Under the pieces are notes generated by a model. It did not search any database. It saw only the letters and a program-made list of their open reading frames with translations, and was not told the origin of the DNA. Below are positions 14,067 to 22,404 of a DNA stretch of 22,443 bases, piece by piece. The DNA is from Geobacter sp. (GTDB taxonomy: Bacteria; Desulfobacterota; Desulfuromonadia; Geobacterales; Geobacteraceae): positions 6,396 through 28,838 of the forward strand of contig DNRQ01000046.1 of the NCBI GenBank assembly GCA_003499925.1, given 5' to 3'. The position numbers and the translations under genes were made by a program. Numbering within the stretch: the stretch's first letter is position 1; every line of letters begins with the position of its first letter.

Positions 14067-15064
14067 ATATTCTGGTCCTCACCTTCGGCGGCCCGCATAC
14101 CGCAAGCACCAGGTATCGCATCCTGCAGTACCAGGAGGTCCTTGCCGCGGCAGGGATCAGCTGCGACTTCGTTCCCGCCAAAGGTTTCCGGGACTTCGCG
14201 GCCCTATCCCGCTACGACGCGGTGCTGCTGCAAAAGACCCTGCTTTCCTGCCGGGTGGTCCGGAAGCTCCGCCTGGGGACCAAGCGGCTCCTCTATGACG
14301 CCGATGACCTTGCCTGGCTTTCTCCCGGCAAGCGGCACGGCCTTTTCACCCGGATCAGGGTGGAGTGGAGGCTGAAGAGGATCGCCGCTGCCGCCGACCT
14401 CTGCATGGCTGCCAATGCGGTGATCGCAGCCGATCTGGCGGCCCGCGGCGCGACCGTCACACTGCTTCCCATGGCGCTGGACGGGCGGGTCTGGCAGGAC
14501 CCGGTCAAGGATGCCGGACTCGTGGTCGGCTGGTCCGGCGCTCCGCACAACCTGGTTTTCCTGCGCCAGATCCTGCCGCAGCTCAGAGAGGTGCAGCGAC
14601 GCTTCCCCGAGGTGCAGTGGCTCGTTCACTGCGGCGTCGACCCGGGCTTCACCGATTTCAACTACAGCCACGAGCCGTTCCAGCCGGGGCGCGAGCACGA
14701 GGTGGTGCGCCGCTTTCATGTGGGACTGCTGCCGCTTCCGGACGACCCTTTCGTGCGGGGGAAGTCGCCCATCAAGGCGCTGCAATACTTTGCCAGCCGG
14801 GTGGCGGTGGCGGGCTCCCCGGTCGGGGCCACCGGCGAGATCATCCGCGACGAGGAGAACGCCCTCTGCGTCAACGGGGGCGATCAGTGGGTAACGGCCC
14901 TGGAGCGGTTGTTGACCGATGCCGCGCTGCGCCAACGGCTGGCTGCAGCGGGGAGGAGGAGTTTCGAGGAGAGAAACGACCTGCCGCAGGTGGCCGGAAG
15001 CCTGATCCTGGCGCTGCGCGGTCCGGTTCAGCCCGATTCCGGCAACGGGCCGGCAACCCGGTAA
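14063..15064 (+). CDS. GT4-like glycosyltransferase (group 1)
   Basis: A 333-residue GT-B protein. The N-terminus MNILVLTFGGPHTASTRYRI (GG at 9-10 and the STRYR pocket) leads into LLYDADDLAWL and an AADLCMAANAVIAADL helix. The donor domain begins at LVVGWSGAPHNLVFL and contains GKSPIKALQYFASRVAVAGSPVGATGEII, the usual substitute for EX7E in this subgroup. ATG 14063 overlaps the previous gene by ATGA. The stop is followed by a 40-nt gap, the first real gap since 11854. Specificity unknown. Confidence 0.82.
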   Translation: MNILVLTFGGPHTASTRYRILQYQEVLAAAGISCDFVPAKGFRDFAALSRYDAVLLQKTLLSCRVVRKLRLGTKRLLYDADDLAWLSPGKRHGLFTRIRVEWRLKRIAAAADLCMAANAVIAADLAARGATVTLLPMALDGRVWQDPVKDAGLVVGWSGAPHNLVFLRQILPQLREVQRRFPEVQWLVHCGVDPGFTDFNYSHEPFQPGREHEVVRRFHVGLLPLPDDPFVRGKSPIKALQYFASRVAVAGSPVGATGEIIRDEENALCVNGGDQWVTALERLLTDAALRQRLAAAGRRSFEERNDLPQVAGSLILALRGPVQPDSGNGPATR

Positions 15065-15104
15065 CAGTCGCTAAGTAACAAGCAAATAAGGGAATGAATT
15101 GTCT

Positions 15105-16226
15105 ATGGAGAAAGTAAGTTATTCGATCCTGCATACCGAGTGGTCCGACGGCTGGGGCGGCCAGGAGCAGCGCATCATCCTGGAGTGCCGCAAGATGATG
15201 GAACTCGGGCACAAGGTGGTGATCGCCTGCCAGCCGGGAAGCGGCATCCTGCAAAAGGCGGTCGAGTCCGGCATACCGGTGGAAGAGGTGGTGATGCGCG
15301 GGAGCGTCGATCCCGTTGCGGTCTGGAGCCTGTACCGGGTGATCAGGAAGCACGGCATCAACGTGGTCAGTACCCACTCCGGCAAGGACAGCTGGCCGGC
15401 GGGGTTCGCCGCCAAGCTGGCCCGGGTCGAGCTCCTGGTGCGGACCCGGCACCTGTCGCTGCCGATCAGGAACGGTTTCTTCAACTTCGTGTACCGCATG
15501 CCGGACGGCATCGTCACCACGGGGGAGGCGATCAGGGATACCATGATCGCCGATAACGGCATCGCCCCCGATAAGATCGTCTCCATCGCCACCGGCGTCT
15601 CGTTGGACCGTTTCGATCCCGGCCGCAGCTGCGCGCCGCAGCTGAAAAGGGAACTGGGGATACCCGAGGGGGCGCCCGTGGTGACCATGGTCGCGGTGCT
15701 AAGGGGGATGAAGCGGCACGACCTGCTGATAGCGGCCGCCTCGCAGCTGCGGGCGCAATTTCCCGAGGCGAGATACCTGGTGGTGGGGGACGGCCCAGGG
15801 CGGGAATGGCTCACCGGGCTGGTCCGGGAGGCGGCCCTGGAGGATCGGGTCATCATGGCCGGCTACCGCAACGACATCCCGGAGCTGCTCGCCATCTCCG
15901 ACGTCTTCGTGCTCACCTCGGACCGAAACGAGGGGGTGCCCCAGTCGATCAGCCAGGCCATGGCCATGGGGCGACCCGTGGTCGCCTCCCCGGTCGGGAG
16001 CATCCCGGAGCTGATCCTGGACGGCCGTACCGGCCTGCTGGCGCAAGCCGGCGACGCAGCCTCCTTTGCCCGGGCCATCGGCCGCCTGCTGGAGGAGCAG
16101 CCGCTTCGCGCCGCGCTCGGCAAGGCCGCGCGCAGCCATGTGCTGGCTGGGTACACCGACGACATCATGACCCGGAAGACGCTGAACTTCTACCGTTTCC
16201 TGCAGGATAAAAAGAGAGCGGCATGA
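15105..16226 (+). CDS. GT4 glycosyltransferase (group 1), EX7Q variant
   Basis: A 373-residue GT4 enzyme. The N-terminal ILHTEWSDGWGGQEQRI (8-24) has the glycine loop, and THSGKDSW (90-97) and the ATGVSLDRF linker (162-170) follow. The donor domain has MVAVLRGMKRHDLLI, VVGDGPGREWL and E276-G-V-P-Q-S-I-S-Q284, in which the second Glu of EX7E is Gln, a change common in this subgroup, then AMAMGRPVVASPVGSIPE. A TTG at 15099 is in frame and better spaced from AAGGGA (15088-15093), so the start may be two codons earlier. The stop overlaps the next gene (ATGA). Confidence 0.85.
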   Translation: MEKVSYSILHTEWSDGWGGQEQRIILECRKMMELGHKVVIACQPGSGILQKAVESGIPVEEVVMRGSVDPVAVWSLYRVIRKHGINVVSTHSGKDSWPAGFAAKLARVELLVRTRHLSLPIRNGFFNFVYRMPDGIVTTGEAIRDTMIADNGIAPDKIVSIATGVSLDRFDPGRSCAPQLKRELGIPEGAPVVTMVAVLRGMKRHDLLIAAASQLRAQFPEARYLVVGDGPGREWLTGLVREAALEDRVIMAGYRNDIPELLAISDVFVLTSDRNEGVPQSISQAMAMGRPVVASPVGSIPELILDGRTGLLAQAGDAASFARAIGRLLEEQPLRAALGKAARSHVLAGYTDDIMTRKTLNFYRFLQDKKRAA

Positions 16227-17377
16227 AGATCGCCCTGATCCGCCAGAAGTACACCCCGTTCGGCGGCGCCGAGCGCTACATGGCGCGTCTGGTCGAGGGG
16301 CTGGCCGCAGAGGGGCACGAGGTGCACATCCTGGCCGCCAAGTGGGATGCCGGCGGCGAGGCCAAGGTCACCTTCCACCGCGTCCCGATCGTCAGGCGCC
16401 CGGGGTGGCTCAAGGCGCTCACCTTTTCGCTGGGGTGCAAGAGGATCATCGAGAGCCAGCGCTTCGACGTGGTCTTCAGCCTGGAGCGGACCCTGCGCCA
16501 GGACGTCTACCGCGCCGGCGACGGCTGTCACCGGATCTGGCTCCGGCAGAAGAACCTGGGGGGCGGGCTGTGGGGGCGACTGGCCACCTACCTGAACCCC
16601 TTCCAGCTCGGCTACCTGGCCCTGGAGCGCAGGCTCTTCACCGATCCGAAACTTTCGGCCATCATCGCCAACTCGCAGATGGGGAAAAGGGAGATCATGG
16701 AACTCTACGGCGTACCGGCCGGGAAGATCCAGGTGGTCTACAACGGCATCGACGCCGCCGACTTTCCGCTGCAAAAGCGGGAGGAGTACCGGCAGCGGCT
16801 CGCCGAGGAGTACCGGCTGACCGAAGAGCTACGCATCCTCTACGTCGGCTCCGGCTTCAAGCGCAAGGGTGTGCCGGCCCTGATCGAGGCGGCGGCCAGG
16901 TTGCCATTCCCCTTCAAGCTGTTCGTGGTCGGCAAGGGGCGTTGCGGCTATCTGAAACGGCGGCTGCGGGTCCTGGGGCTGGAGGGGCGGGTCGTCTTCA
17001 CCGGTCCGGTGCGCGACGTCGAGCGCTTCTACCTGGGATGCGACCTTTTCGCCTTCCCGACCCTGTACGACCCCTTCAGCAACGCGACCCTGGAGGCGAT
17101 GGCGTGCGCCCTCCCGGTGGTCACCTCCCATTACAACGGCGTGGCCGAGCTGATCAGGGAGGGGGAGCAGGGGGTCGTGCTGCGCGACCCGCTCGACGCG
17201 GAGGAGATCGCAGCCGCCATAGGGAGATTTGTCGACGCAGGGGAGCGGCGCCGGATGGGTGAGCAGGCGGCGGCAGCGGTGGCCCCGCTCACCATGCAGC
17301 GCAACAGCCGGGAGACCCTGGCCGTCATCAGGGGCGTCCTGGAGCAAAAGACCGATACGCAGGAAAATGGAGAGTGA
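16223..17377 (+). CDS. GT4 glycosyltransferase, WaaG (LPS glucosyltransferase I)-like
   Basis: A 384-residue GT4 protein organised like WaaG, which adds the first outer-core glucose to heptose II. MKIALIRQKYTPFGGAERYM gives the FGG acceptor loop (13-15). LERTLRQDVYRAGDGCH (88-103) parallels the N-K-M-P-G-LDVYFAADVCY stretch of E. coli WaaG. The donor domain has YVGSGFKRKGVPALI (207-221), VVGKGR and D283-x7-E291 (YDPFSNATLEAM), a D/E form of EX7E. ATG 16223 overlaps the upstream stop (ATGA). It ends the run of overlapping glycosyltransferase genes. The WaaG assignment rests on layout and remembered similarity. Confidence 0.82.
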   Translation: MKIALIRQKYTPFGGAERYMARLVEGLAAEGHEVHILAAKWDAGGEAKVTFHRVPIVRRPGWLKALTFSLGCKRIIESQRFDVVFSLERTLRQDVYRAGDGCHRIWLRQKNLGGGLWGRLATYLNPFQLGYLALERRLFTDPKLSAIIANSQMGKREIMELYGVPAGKIQVVYNGIDAADFPLQKREEYRQRLAEEYRLTEELRILYVGSGFKRKGVPALIEAAARLPFPFKLFVVGKGRCGYLKRRLRVLGLEGRVVFTGPVRDVERFYLGCDLFAFPTLYDPFSNATLEAMACALPVVTSHYNGVAELIREGEQGVVLRDPLDAEEIAAAIGRFVDAGERRRMGEQAAAAVAPLTMQRNSRETLAVIRGVLEQKTDTQENGE

Positions 17378-17382
17378 GGATT

Positions 17383-17436
17383 ATGGCGATAACGCCCGGC
17401 GAAACTGCAAGTGGAAAGGTACCCCAATCACCATGA
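17383..17436 (+). CDS. Possible 17-codon leader ORF before the membrane protein
   Basis: ATG 17383, preceded by GAGG (17376-17379), opens MAITPGETASGKVPQSP and stops with TGA at 17434-17436, overlapping ATG 17433 of the next gene (ATGA). The membrane protein gene has no well-placed ribosome site of its own (AAAGG is 13 nt away), so reinitiation from this mini-ORF would explain its translation. Too short for any family match. Confidence 0.3.
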   Translation: MAITPGETASGKVPQSP

Positions 17437-19718
17437 GCCTCGGATTTGACAGATATGCGATCAGAAACTTGAGAGGGCTGCTCTTCAGGCTCAACCTCGT
17501 CCTTTCAGGGTGCGCCCTGGCGTTCTTCGCCTGGAATCTCACCTCCTACCTCAAGGAGTTGGCGCTGGAGCAGTACAGCATGCGCCTGAATTCATGGGCC
17601 ACCCCCTTCTATCACCCCCAAGACGCCTCGTTGATCAACTACGTGGTCCTCTGCCTCTGCATGGGGGTCTACGGCCTGATGACGTACTTCAAGGCAGGCG
17701 GCGGCCTGCGCTACCTGCTGATGAAGAGAAGGACCCTCGGCAACCGGTTCCCGTTGCTGCTGATCCCTTCGTCATTGCTGTTTTTGATCGTGGTGAACAG
17801 GCACTGGGAGTCGTCCAATCGTTTGCTGGTCTCGCTGTATCTCATGTTTGTACTCTTTGTCCCGTGGAGCTCCCGCTTGCTGAAGCCGCTCTGCAAAAAG
17901 CCGGGCCGGGAGCCGCGGCTTTGGCGCGACCGTATCGCGCCGCCCTATCAGTGGGGAGCGCGCTACGGGGGCGCAATACTGTTGACGCTGACCTTGGTGG
18001 TATGGTGCGTCCTGGCGGTCGAGCCGATCAGGCTGATAAAGGGACCTGTATATGTCCTGAACGAATTCAGGGACATATACAGCGCAACCAGAATCGGAGA
18101 CGAGTACGTCGACAACAAACTCTTCCTGGAGCGGGAAGAAATCAAAGGTCCTCGTGCGGCAAAATTCGTCAAGGCCAATGCGCTGGAGTACGTGCACCAG
18201 ACCAACACGCGGGGACAGCTGCACCACATAGGCCACATCCTGAACCCCTTGAACGAGCATGCCAGCGGCAAGCCCCTCCCCGACGTCTACATGCAGTACG
18301 GGTGGGGCAACACCCTGCTCTACAAGTACACCATGGAGCTTTTCGGCGGGGCTTCCATAGACAACTTCTACAAGTGCTACATCTACTACATCCTGTATTC
18401 CGTTTTGTTCGCGGCAATGCTTCTGTACCTGTTCCGTGACGGCCTGTTCGTCTTTTGCGGTTCCGTCTTCTACGCCATTTGTTTTTATTCCTGCAGCTAC
18501 CTGATCTTCATCATCGCCCCGGGTATCATTCCTACCATTCATTTCTTCGACACGACGGTCCTGTTACTGCTGACGCTCTACTTCAGGCGCAGCAACCCCG
18601 GCTACCTTTTGCCGGCGGTTTTGCTCTCCGCTTTCAGCATGTACATGAATCGCCAGTTCGGGCTGGTCCTCTTCCTCGCCATGAGCGCCGCAGCCCTCCT
18701 CTATCTGTGGGAGAACAAGCGGGGGAAGGAGAGATACCTGCTGTCGTCGGCCGTCGTGTTGCTCCCCTTCGTGGTGTTGGCCGCTCCGGTCTTCGAGACC
18801 ACGGTGAATTCGAGCAGCACGCTTCTTTACTTCCTGACCGGGTTTTTATCCTTCAAGCCGAGCTCGGACGCGGTCTTCCTGACGGTACTGTACCTGGTGG
18901 TTTCCTTTCAGTTCCTGTTCCTGATCAGGAAGCAGACCCATCCTCTGAAGTACGCCTTCGTCTTCGCCTTCGTCTACTCCCTGGGGCTCTTGACCTACTT
19001 CTACTGGAGCGGCCTCAGCAATCACCTGGGCCCGGTGCTCCCTTTCGTCGGGGTCGAACTGCTCTTGATGCTGCGCCTGGCCAAGGAACTGTTGCCGAGC
19101 TCCGGGAAGGGGCGCAGCGTTCTCGCCGCGGGGATGGTGCTGGCGGCGGCATCCCTCGCCTACTCCTATGGCAGCACCATCAAGTATTTTTACCGGGACA
19201 AAAAGGTTTACGACGCCAATTTCACCCAGCATGCCGTCTATCAGTGGGAGTTCGAGCGGGCGAGGATCGTGACGACCATCAATCCGGAGCCGCTGCGGGA
19301 AAGCATCTCCTTGATCCATAAATACAGCCCCCGGAAGGGCGACGGCATCTATCTGCTGTCGAGCTATGACAAATTGCTCCCTTTTCTCGCCGACCGGTAC
19401 TCGCTGATGCCGTTTTTCGAAATGCAGTGGTACCTGTTCACCCCCAAGGAACGTGCGCAGGCGGTCAGCCGTCTGACCAGCAGCAAACCGGAGTATCTCT
19501 TTGTCGAGAACGACATAGCCGAGGTGGTTGCCGACCCCTGGGAGCTCTATTTCGACGACTTGAGCATCAACAATGAGAGGCGTTCCAATCAGCAGAGAAG
19601 GCTCGAACTGGCGAAGGTATTCGCCGCCGTAGAAGACGCCTATGAAAAAGTCGACCAGGGGCCCTTGCTCTCGGTTTACCGGCGCAAGTCTCTGCAGGGG
19701 GCATCGGCTGAGAACTGA
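17433..19718 (+). CDS. Large polytopic membrane protein, GT-C glycosyltransferase-like
   Basis: A 761-residue protein, not matched to a named family. Roughly 12-14 hydrophobic segments are visible (about 19-36, 69-86, 106-121, 131-147, 179-196, 316-334, 337-368, 372-384, 390-425, 437-452, 482-497, 505-523, 533-548, 564-580). A loop of ~115 residues (197-315) carries acidic positions (EFRDIY 211-216, IGDEYVDN 221-228) and YMQYGWGNTLLYKY (286-299). A soluble tail spans 590-761. This build, with an acidic early loop, a QYG motif and a C-terminal extracytoplasmic domain, resembles GT-C enzymes that use polyprenyl-phosphate sugars. ATG 17433 was preferred; ATG 17367 would add 22 polar residues. 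It follows the core operon and precedes GtrA/GtrB genes, which supports a periplasmic transfer role. An O-antigen-type ligase is less likely at this size. Confidence 0.7.
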   Translation: MSLGFDRYAIRNLRGLLFRLNLVLSGCALAFFAWNLTSYLKELALEQYSMRLNSWATPFYHPQDASLINYVVLCLCMGVYGLMTYFKAGGGLRYLLMKRRTLGNRFPLLLIPSSLLFLIVVNRHWESSNRLLVSLYLMFVLFVPWSSRLLKPLCKKPGREPRLWRDRIAPPYQWGARYGGAILLTLTLVVWCVLAVEPIRLIKGPVYVLNEFRDIYSATRIGDEYVDNKLFLEREEIKGPRAAKFVKANALEYVHQTNTRGQLHHIGHILNPLNEHASGKPLPDVYMQYGWGNTLLYKYTMELFGGASIDNFYKCYIYYILYSVLFAAMLLYLFRDGLFVFCGSVFYAICFYSCSYLIFIIAPGIIPTIHFFDTTVLLLLTLYFRRSNPGYLLPAVLLSAFSMYMNRQFGLVLFLAMSAAALLYLWENKRGKERYLLSSAVVLLPFVVLAAPVFETTVNSSSTLLYFLTGFLSFKPSSDAVFLTVLYLVVSFQFLFLIRKQTHPLKYAFVFAFVYSLGLLTYFYWSGLSNHLGPVLPFVGVELLLMLRLAKELLPSSGKGRSVLAAGMVLAAASLAYSYGSTIKYFYRDKKVYDANFTQHAVYQWEFERARIVTTINPEPLRESISLIHKYSPRKGDGIYLLSSYDKLLPFLADRYSLMPFFEMQWYLFTPKERAQAVSRLTSSKPEYLFVENDIAEVVADPWELYFDDLSINNERRSNQQRRLELAKVFAAVEDAYEKVDQGPLLSVYRRKSLQGASAEN

Positions 19719-19794
19719 CAAGCCGCTGCGGGGAAAGAACCTTCTGTAACTGTCAGCAGTTACCGTTGCACTGCATCAACTGCGCTCAATTAAG

Positions 19795-19826
19795 TTGCTT
19801 ACATCGCCTGTCATGTGTTAAATAAT
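19795..19826 (+). promoter_or_regulatory. Candidate promoter before the gtrA-like gene
   Basis: The 157-nt gap 19719-19875 is AT-richer than its surroundings. TTGCTT (19795-19800) is followed after 17 nt by TTAAAT (19818-19823), with AATAAT overlapping at 19821-19826. Both boxes are only partial matches to the vegetative consensus. The gap and the base composition suggest that a new transcription unit starts here. Confidence 0.3.
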
Positions 19827-19875
19827 ACGCTTTTGGAGCCGGGCTGCATCTGGCAGTCCGTGCTCCGCACTATAC

Positions 19876-20322
19876 ATGTCACTTACGTCAAAGAGAATCA
19901 CAAACGATTCTGATGAGGACTGTCTCCGCGTGCTCAACCCCCTGCATTTCAAGTTCGTGAAATACCTGCTGGTCGGCGTGATGAATACGGCCTTCGGCTA
20001 CTCCCTGTACGCGCTGTTCATTTTCCTGAACATGCACTACTCCGCAGCCCTGCTACTGTCGACGCTGCTGGGCGTGCTGTTCAACTTCAAGACTATCGGC
20101 AGGCTCGTTTTCAAAAACGGTCGCAACGATTTGATATTCAGGTTTGTCGCGGTTTACGCAGTCACCTACCTGTTGAACGTCTCCGGACTGCGCATCTTCA
20201 GTAGTTACGGGTTCAACATGTATTCCGCGGGTGCCCTGCTTCTCATTCCGGTCACCGTCATCTCTTTCCTGCTGCACAACACGGTCGTGTTCAAGGAGTC
20301 AGTTTTAAATGCCGCTAATTAG
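19876..20322 (+). CDS. GtrA-family four-helix membrane protein (putative lipid-linked sugar flippase)
   Basis: A 148-residue GtrA-like protein. The family pattern is clear: FVKYLLVGVMNTAFGYSLY (27-45), NFKTIGRLVFK (70-80) and SFLLHNTVVFK (130-140), with four predicted membrane helices near 28-50, 55-72, 87-105 and 115-137. GtrA proteins are thought to move undecaprenyl-phosphate-linked sugars to the periplasmic side. ATG 19876 has no clear ribosome site; GTG 19930 with GAGGA upstream is an alternative that would remove an 18-residue polar head. The end overlaps the next gene by 14 nt, so the pair is probably co-translated, as gtrA-gtrB pairs often are. Confidence 0.88.
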   Translation: MSLTSKRITNDSDEDCLRVLNPLHFKFVKYLLVGVMNTAFGYSLYALFIFLNMHYSAALLLSTLLGVLFNFKTIGRLVFKNGRNDLIFRFVAVYAVTYLLNVSGLRIFSSYGFNMYSAGALLLIPVTVISFLLHNTVVFKESVLNAAN

Positions 20323-21241
20323 CGTGGTGTCGCCGTGTTACAACGAGGAGGAGAACGTCGAAGAGCTCTACCGCCAGGTTCGCGCCGTCTTCGACGGGCT
20401 GCCGGGATACAGCTACGAGCACATTTTCATCGACAACGCCTCCAAGGATCGGACGGTCCCGATCCTGAAGCGGCTGGCAGCAGAGGACCGCCGGGTCAAG
20501 ATCATCGTCAACAACAGAAACTTCGGACACATCCGCTCCCCCTTTCACGGCCTGATGCAGGCGACAGGCGATGCGGCGGTGCTGCTGGTTTCCGATCTGC
20601 AGGACCCGCCGACCATGATCCGCGATTTCGTGGCGAGTTGGGAGGCGGGTTACAAGGTGGTCCTGGGGGTGAAAACCCAGAGCCACGAGACGCCGGCCAT
20701 GTTTCTGGTCCGCAAGATGTACTACGAGTTGATCAGCCGGCTTTCCGAGATCGAGCTGACCAAGAACAACACCGGCTTCGGACTCTTCGACAAGGTGGTG
20801 GTGGACGCGCTGCGCAGCATCGACGACCCGTACCCCTATTTCCGCGGCCTGATATCCGACCTGGGTTTCGCCAGCGCCAAGATCGAGTACACCCAGCCGG
20901 TGCGCAAGAGGGGGATCACCAAGAACAATTTCTACACCCTCTACGACATGGCGATGCTGGGGATCACCAACCACTCCAAGGTTCCCCTGCGCCTGATGAC
21001 CATGATCGGCTTCTGCATGTCTGCCGTCAGCTTCCTGGTCGCCATCTTCTACTTCGTGGCCAAGCTGATAGCGTGGGACACCTTCACCCTGGGGCTCGCG
21101 CCGCTCACCATCGGCCTGTTTCTGCTTTCATCGGTGCAGCTGTTTTTCATCGGCATCATAGGGGAGTACATCGGGTCGATACACACCCAGGTGCTCAAAA
21201 GACCGCACGTCATCGAGAAGGAAAGAATAAACCTGGGTTGA
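20309..21241 (+). CDS. GtrB/ArnC/RgtE-type polyprenyl-phosphate glycosyltransferase
   Basis: A 310-residue GT2 enzyme of the dolichyl-phosphate-mannose-synthase-like group, loading a sugar from a nucleotide donor onto undecaprenyl phosphate. Motifs: VVSPCYNEEEN (6-16), FIDNASKDRT (40-49), VSDLQDPP (94-101, metal site), NNTGFGLF (153-160), YPYFRGLISDLGF (175-187) and RKRGITKNNFYTLYDMA (199-215). Two C-terminal membrane helices lie at about 229-253 and 261-286, as in GtrB. It overlaps the gtrA-like gene and is followed by a UDP-glucuronate epimerase, suggesting the sugar may be galacturonate (or glucuronate). That sugar assignment is inference from context. Confidence 0.9.
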   Translation: MPLISVVSPCYNEEENVEELYRQVRAVFDGLPGYSYEHIFIDNASKDRTVPILKRLAAEDRRVKIIVNNRNFGHIRSPFHGLMQATGDAAVLLVSDLQDPPTMIRDFVASWEAGYKVVLGVKTQSHETPAMFLVRKMYYELISRLSEIELTKNNTGFGLFDKVVVDALRSIDDPYPYFRGLISDLGFASAKIEYTQPVRKRGITKNNFYTLYDMAMLGITNHSKVPLRLMTMIGFCMSAVSFLVAIFYFVAKLIAWDTFTLGLAPLTIGLFLLSSVQLFFIGIIGEYIGSIHTQVLKRPHVIEKERINLG

Positions 21242-21360
21242 CGGCGGGAACCGGCCGCCGGGGCCGGCCCTTTCGGGTGGACGCGGCGGAGTCCGGGATC
21301 CGGCCGGGGCGGCTGTAGCCGTGATCGATCTGCGACTGCTGTTTGACAAGGAGGTCTGGA

Positions 21361-22371
21361 ATGAAGAAGGTTCTGGTAACCGGCGCCGCCGGTTTCATCG
21401 GCTCCCACCTGACGCACAGGCTCATGGCCCGCGGCGACCAGGTGGTCGGTCTCGACAACCTCAACGACTACTACGACGTCAACCTCAAGCTGGGGAGGCT
21501 GGAACTGCTCCAGAAGCACGAGAACTTCCGCTTCGTCAAGATGTCGCTGGAGGAGCGGGAGCCGCTGGCGCGCCTGTTCGAAGAGGAGCAGTTCGACACC
21601 GTGGTGAATCTCGCCGCCCAGGCGGGTGTGCGCTACTCCCTGGTGAACCCCTACGCCTACATCGACAGCAACATCTCGGGATTCATCAACATCCTGGAGG
21701 GATGCCGGCATCACGGTGTCAAGCACCTGGTCTACGCCTCCTCGAGCTCGGTGTACGGCGCCAATACCGCCATGCCGTTCTCGGTGCACCACAACGTGGA
21801 CCATCCCGTCTCGCTCTATGCCGCCACCAAGAAGGCCAACGAACTGATGGCCCACACCTATTCGAGCCTCTACGGCATCCCGACCACGGGACTGCGCTTC
21901 TTCACCGTCTACGGACCGTGGGGGAGGCCGGACATGGCGCTCTTCCTCTTCACCAAGGCGATCCTCGAGGGGCGTCCCATCGACGTCTTCAACTTCGGCA
22001 AGATGCGGCGCGACTTCACCTTCGTGGACGACATCGTCGAGGGGGTGGTCCGGGTGAGCGACAAGGTGCCCCGGGGGAATCCCGCCTGGAGCGGCGACAC
22101 CCCCGACCCCGGCAGCAGCTATGCGCCGTACAAGATCTACAACATAGGGAACAACTCTCCGGTCGAGCTGCTGCGCTTCATCGAGGTGCTGGAGACGGCG
22201 CTCGGCAAAAAGGCGCAGAAGAACCTGCTCCCGATCCAGGCGGGCGATGTCCCGGCGACCTATGCCGACGTGGACGACCTGATAGCCGACGTGGGATTCA
22301 AGCCGGCCACCTCCATCGAGGAAGGGATCGACCGTTTCGTCGCCTGGTACAAGGGACACTACGGGGTTTAA
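21361..22371 (+). CDS. UDP-glucuronate 4-epimerase (LpsL/CapI-type, NAD-dependent)
   Basis: A 336-residue extended short-chain dehydrogenase that would interconvert UDP-GlcA and UDP-GalA in the cytosol. VTGAAGFIGSHL (6-17) is the NAD-binding GxxGxxG, then LDNLNDYYDVNLKLGRL (31-47) typical of the UDP-glucuronate epimerase branch, NLAAQAGVRYSL (83-94), the SSSSVYG strand (127-133) and the catalytic Y153-x3-K157. Later YGPWGRPDMALF and MRRDFTFVDDIV are also branch-typical. ATG 21361 has an excellent AAGGAGGT (21348-21355) five nt upstream. The 119-nt gap before it (21242-21360) holds a GC-rich CCGGCC/GGCCGG stem but no T-run. Plain UDP-glucose 4-epimerase is less likely from these motifs. Confidence 0.9.
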   Translation: MKKVLVTGAAGFIGSHLTHRLMARGDQVVGLDNLNDYYDVNLKLGRLELLQKHENFRFVKMSLEEREPLARLFEEEQFDTVVNLAAQAGVRYSLVNPYAYIDSNISGFINILEGCRHHGVKHLVYASSSSVYGANTAMPFSVHHNVDHPVSLYAATKKANELMAHTYSSLYGIPTTGLRFFTVYGPWGRPDMALFLFTKAILEGRPIDVFNFGKMRRDFTFVDDIVEGVVRVSDKVPRGNPAWSGDTPDPGSSYAPYKIYNIGNNSPVELLRFIEVLETALGKKAQKNLLPIQAGDVPATYADVDDLIADVGFKPATSIEEGIDRFVAWYKGHYGV

Positions 22372-22404
22372 AGTTCCGCAAATCAGTCCCCTCCCCCGGA
22401 GGCG

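Noticed and set aside
21242..21360. Small gene or terminator between the GtrB-like gene and the epimerase
   Set aside because: The open frames there continue GC-rich shadows of the previous gene, and the CCGGCC/GGCCGG stem lacks a T-run.
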